NCBI GenBank assembly: GCA_002704685.1
Contig: PAHD01000022.1
Coordinates: 1 to 8,440, forward strand
Length of the DNA stretch: 8,440 bases
From: Fidelibacterota bacterium
GTDB lineage: Bacteria; Fidelibacterota; Marinisomatia; SCGC-AAA003-L08; D37C17
Direction of reading: 5' to 3'
The notes below the pieces were generated by a model. It was not told the origin of the DNA, did not search any database, and saw nothing but the letters and a program-made list of their open reading frames with translations. This document shows positions 6,414 to 8,440 of the stretch, piece after piece. Within the stretch, counting starts at the first letter, position 1. Each line of letters starts with the position of its first letter. The position numbers and the translations under genes were made by a program.

Positions 6414-6878
6414 ATGGATACATTAAGTCACGCATTATGGGGTAAAGGCCTTTTTGGATATAGAAAATATAGGTGGTTTTCTTTATTTTTTGGTGCATTA
6501 CCAGATTTATTTTCGTTTGGTTTATATTTTTTATTTAATTTATTTTTTAGTTCTAGTGGTCCTAAAATGGGTAAACCATCTCTTGATGAGATACCTATTT
6601 GGGTGTTTAATTTATATGACTTTTCACATAGTTTAATTATTGCATTAATTTTTATTTTAATTGTTTACAGATTTAATAAGAATTTGTGTTTTCCAATGCT
6701 TGCATGGCCATTTCATATTTTATTAGATGTATTTACACATAGTAAAGAGTTTTTCCCAACACCGATTTTATGGCCAATATCAGACTATAGATTTGATGGT
6801 ATTCCATGGTCAAATCCTTACATATGGTTTGCAAATGTATTTTGTATTTTCATTATTTTTATTTATAGAAGAAAGTAA
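6414..6878 (+). CDS. YdjM/DUF457-type membrane metal-dependent hydrolase-like protein
   Basis: This small 154-aa integral membrane protein has about four hydrophobic segments (roughly 20-45, 72-88, 92-108, 136-151). It carries the conserved polar residues of the YdjM (LexA-regulated inner-membrane) family: His6 in DTLSHALWGKGLFG, Pro30-Asp31 in GALPDLFSFG, and Ser71-His72 in DFSHSL. It also has His101, Asp105 and His109 in HILLDVFTHSKEF, followed by ILWPISDYRF (118-127). These His/Asp residues look like a metal site near the membrane face. Family members are annotated as metal-dependent hydrolases but, to my knowledge, the reaction is not well defined. The gene lies 44 bases after the hydrolase gene, possibly in the same transcript, and ends 3 bases before the convergent DNA glycosylase gene. 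I see no LexA-type operator. Confidence 0.8.
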   Translation: MDTLSHALWGKGLFGYRKYRWFSLFFGALPDLFSFGLYFLFNLFFSSSGPKMGKPSLDEIPIWVFNLYDFSHSLIIALIFILIVYRFNKNLCFPMLAWPFHILLDVFTHSKEFFPTPILWPISDYRFDGIPWSNPYIWFANVFCIFIIFIYRRK

Positions 6879-6881
6879 AAT

Positions 6882-7493
6882 TTACCATACATCACCATCA
6901 TCAACTATAGTCCATAAATAACAGCATGCAATTGTTCTGTAAGGTTCCCACTTTTTTGATTTTTCTATCATAAAGTTATCTGTTGGTAAATCATCTAAAT
7001 TATATAGTTCTTTAAATGCTTTTTTAATTCCTAAATCACCAACAGGTAGAATATTCGATTTTAAAACTGTAAACATTAAAAACATATCGATAGTCCAATG
7101 ACCAATTCCTTTAATTTTTATTAATTCATTTCTAATTTCTTTTTCACTCAATGATTTAAAATCTATAGATTTACCTTTATTTAAAAAATAATCTGATAAG
7201 TCTTTAAGATAGCTAATTTTTTGTCTTGATAAGCCAATTTCTTTTAATTTTGAATCATCAATAGTTATAAAAATATTAGCTTTTGGTTGTTTATTATTAA
7301 ATAAATCTAAAAATCGATTATAGATTATTTTTGCAACTTTTCCGCTTAATTGTTGATATATAATTGATTTTGATAATGCATGATAATAGTTATTATTTTC
7401 TTCAAAAAATGGTTTTTCATTTTTATCAATTAGTAATTTGAGTTTTTTATCTTTGATAAGATGCCTAATTGCTTTATTAATTAAATTGTTCAT
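6882..7493 (-). CDS. HhH-GPD DNA glycosylase, AlkA-like (3-methyladenine type)
   Basis: The 203-aa protein is a base-excision repair glycosylase that would remove alkylated purines such as 3-methyladenine from DNA. Residues 38-60 (HALSKSIIYQQLSGKVA...) are the typical first helix of AlkA-like enzymes. The helix-hairpin-helix is LIKIKGIGHWTIDMF (124-138), followed by LPVGDLGIKKAF (149-160) with catalytic Asp153. The C-terminal WEPYRTIACCYLW (182-194) is also characteristic. It lacks the extra N-terminal domain of E. coli AlkA (282 aa), as do the compact bacterial and yeast Mag1-like members. Lesion range cannot be read from sequence. The start has no Shine-Dalgarno. The gene diverges from the ferritin-like gene across an 85-base region and converges on the YdjM-like gene with a 3-base gap. 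Confidence 0.9.
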   Translation of the reverse strand: MNNLINKAIRHLIKDKKLKLLIDKNEKPFFEENNNYYHALSKSIIYQQLSGKVAKIIYNRFLDLFNNKQPKANIFITIDDSKLKEIGLSRQKISYLKDLSDYFLNKGKSIDFKSLSEKEIRNELIKIKGIGHWTIDMFLMFTVLKSNILPVGDLGIKKAFKELYNLDDLPTDNFMIEKSKKWEPYRTIACCYLWTIVDDGDVW

Positions 7494-7578
7494 AATTAAA
7501 AATTAGTATTATAAATAATTTTATTATAAATAAATATTATATGAATTTGTAACTTATTTAAACTGATGGAGAAAATTT
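7494..7578. promoter_or_regulatory. Divergent promoter region with a 12-base direct repeat
   Basis: This is the only divergent intergenic region in the window and must drive both the DNA glycosylase (minus) and the ferritin-like gene (plus). It contains TATTATAAATAA twice exactly, at 7507-7518 and 7522-7533, a 15-base period. It also contains a TGAATTTG (7542-7549) that misses the Bacteroidetes-type -7 consensus TAnnTTTG by one base. No confident -35/-10 pair can be assigned because the region is almost pure A/T. Confidence 0.4.
7568..7571 (+). promoter_or_regulatory. Shine-Dalgarno of the ferritin-like gene
   Basis: GGAG lies seven bases before the ATG at 7579 and supports that start. Confidence 0.5.
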
Positions 7579-8004
7579 ATGGATAAAAAAAGAGTCATAG
7601 ATAAATTAAGTGAAGTTTTTGTATTAGAATTATCAGGCGTGATTAGATATACACATTATTCACTAATGATTTTTGGTTATAATAGATTACCTTTAATAGA
7701 ATTTTTCAAAGCACAAGCTTCAGAGTCTTTAGATCATGCAAATATGGCAGGAGAATATATAACAGGCTTAGGCGGTCATCCACCACTGGGAATCGATAGT
7801 CCTGAAGAAACTGATAAGCATAATATAAAAGATATACTTCAAGAAACATTAGATCATGAAAAAAAAGCTATTAGAATTTATTATGAGTTACTAGAATTAG
7901 TAAATGATAAATCAGTCTACTTAGAAGAGTATGCAAGAACTATGATTGGCCAAGAGGAATTACATGTTCTTGAGGTAGAAAAAATGTTAAAAGATAACAG
8001 CTAG
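7579..8004 (+). CDS. Ferritin-like diiron protein (bacterioferritin-related)
   Basis: The 141-aa protein is predicted to be an all-helical four-helix bundle that binds two irons and acts in iron storage or peroxide detoxification in the cytoplasm. Candidate ligands sit on the expected helices: Glu17 (VLELSG), Glu49 and His53 (ASESLDHA), Glu94 (LDHEKKAI), and Glu126 with His129 (QEELHVLEVEK). Their numbering closely parallels bacterioferritin (E18, E51/H54, E94, E127/H130). The Glu-His pair of the second helix is spaced ExxxH rather than ExxH. The segment GEYITGLGGHPPLGI (58-72) is typical of a short bacterioferritin-like family rather than of E. coli Bfr (158 aa), and the Bfr haem-ligand methionine position is not evident. 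A lipocalin gene follows after 24 bases. Whether it forms a 24-mer cage cannot be judged. Confidence 0.85.
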   Translation: MDKKRVIDKLSEVFVLELSGVIRYTHYSLMIFGYNRLPLIEFFKAQASESLDHANMAGEYITGLGGHPPLGIDSPEETDKHNIKDILQETLDHEKKAIRIYYELLELVNDKSVYLEEYARTMIGQEELHVLEVEKMLKDNS

Positions 8005-8028
8005 GAATAATCTAAGTTTTAAAAAAAT

Positions 8029-8440
8029 ATGTTAAAGAATCAAATAATATTTCTTTTTAGTTTTTCTTTATTATTTTCTCATCCTGTAGTCAAAAACTTA
8101 GATATAGACAAGTTTATGGGCAGATGGTACGTGTTTTCCTTGATTCCAAATTGGATTGAATCTGGTGCAACTAATTCTTATGATGAATATACTTTAAATA
8201 AGGATGGAACTATTGGAATTACATATAAAGCTATCAAAAATGGTAAAGAAAGAACTGTTAAGCAAAAGGGAACTATAGTTGATAAAAAAAATCCAGCTAT
8301 TTGGGAGATCCAATTTACTAAACCTTGGGTTCCCTTTTTAAAAGCACCATATGAAGTTATTTTACTAGAAGATAATTATGAATATATGGTAGTAGGTTAT
8401 CCGGATAATTCATTTGGCTGGATAATGACTCGTTCAACAA
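8029..8440 (+). CDS. blc: Blc-type bacterial lipocalin (3' end outside the window)
   Basis: 137 codons are visible from ATG 8029 to the window edge, and the frame remains open. A short hydrophobic N-terminus (6-16) is a signal peptide, probably cut near Ser17. Lipocalin signature 1 is GRWY (31-34) within DIDKFMGRWYVFSLIPNWIE, and signature 3 is WIMTR (131-135). SYDEYTLNKDGTIGI (50-64), IQFTKPWVPFLKAPYEVI (94-111) and MVVGYP (120-125) match the Blc barrel strands. Blc-family proteins bind fatty acids and lysophospholipids at the envelope. Unlike E. coli Blc there is no cysteine anywhere in the visible sequence, hence no lipobox; this copy should be periplasmic or secreted rather than lipid-anchored. 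About 30-40 residues are probably missing beyond the edge. There is no Shine-Dalgarno near the start. It is likely co-transcribed with the ferritin-like gene. Confidence 0.88.
   Translation, partial: MLKNQIIFLFSFSLLFSHPVVKNLDIDKFMGRWYVFSLIPNWIESGATNSYDEYTLNKDGTIGITYKAIKNGKERTVKQKGTIVDKKNPAIWEIQFTKPWVPFLKAPYEVILLEDNYEYMVVGYPDNSFGWIMTRST

Noticed and set aside
6454..6921. Two alternative plus-strand frames overlapping the YdjM-like gene (6454-6636 and 6727-6921)
   Set aside because: The YdjM-like frame has conserved family motifs and a good Shine-Dalgarno site; the others lack both, and one runs antisense into the glycosylase gene.

Overview
The window is very AT-rich, coding-dense bacterial DNA with short intergenic gaps. 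Two neighbouring secreted proteins end in a 51-residue dockerin-type tail of the form D-x-N-x-D-G...N-V-x-D...V-N-x-I-L. From memory this tail style, with extreme AT content and a generic aerobic marine gene set, best fits Candidatus Marinimicrobia (SAR406) or a nearby FCB-group lineage. That assignment is inference: no rRNA or other phylogenetic marker is present beyond TypA and GAPDH.

Layout. 1-59 is probably the last codons of an upstream gene. 69-1889 is the translational GTPase TypA/BipA. 2029-4034 holds two GAPDH-family genes overlapping by one base (TAATG). The second is a canonical GAPDH with all catalytic residues. The first keeps the NAD-binding fold and the tetramer S-loop, but has serine in place of the catalytic cysteine and has lost other substrate-binding positions, so it looks like a GAPDH pseudo-enzyme. 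4100-6369 is a pair of secreted proteins: an endonuclease/exonuclease/phosphatase (EEP) family enzyme with a cysteine-rich module, and an alpha/beta hydrolase closely resembling PETase/cutinase polyester hydrolases. Both end in the dockerin-like tail. 6414-6878 is a YdjM/DUF457-type membrane protein. It converges, with only 3 bases between, on a minus-strand HhH-GPD DNA glycosylase (6882-7493). An 85-base divergent promoter region leads to a small ferritin-like diiron protein (7579-8004) and then a Blc-type lipocalin cut by the window end (8029-8440).

How the genes work together. The GAPDH pair is the clearest functional unit: one-base overlap predicts translational coupling and suggests a regulatory or hetero-oligomeric relationship. 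The EEP enzyme and polyester-hydrolase-like enzyme form a second unit, exported and sharing a C-terminal module that may anchor or sort them at the cell surface. The remaining genes (translation stress GTPase, base-excision repair, iron storage or detoxification, membrane lipid carrier) are housekeeping or stress genes with no obvious common pathway.

The two strongest leads are the tandem pseudo-GAPDH/GAPDH pair and the PETase-like hydrolase carrying a dockerin-like tail. No RNA genes, CRISPR arrays, insertion sequences or convincing terminators were seen.
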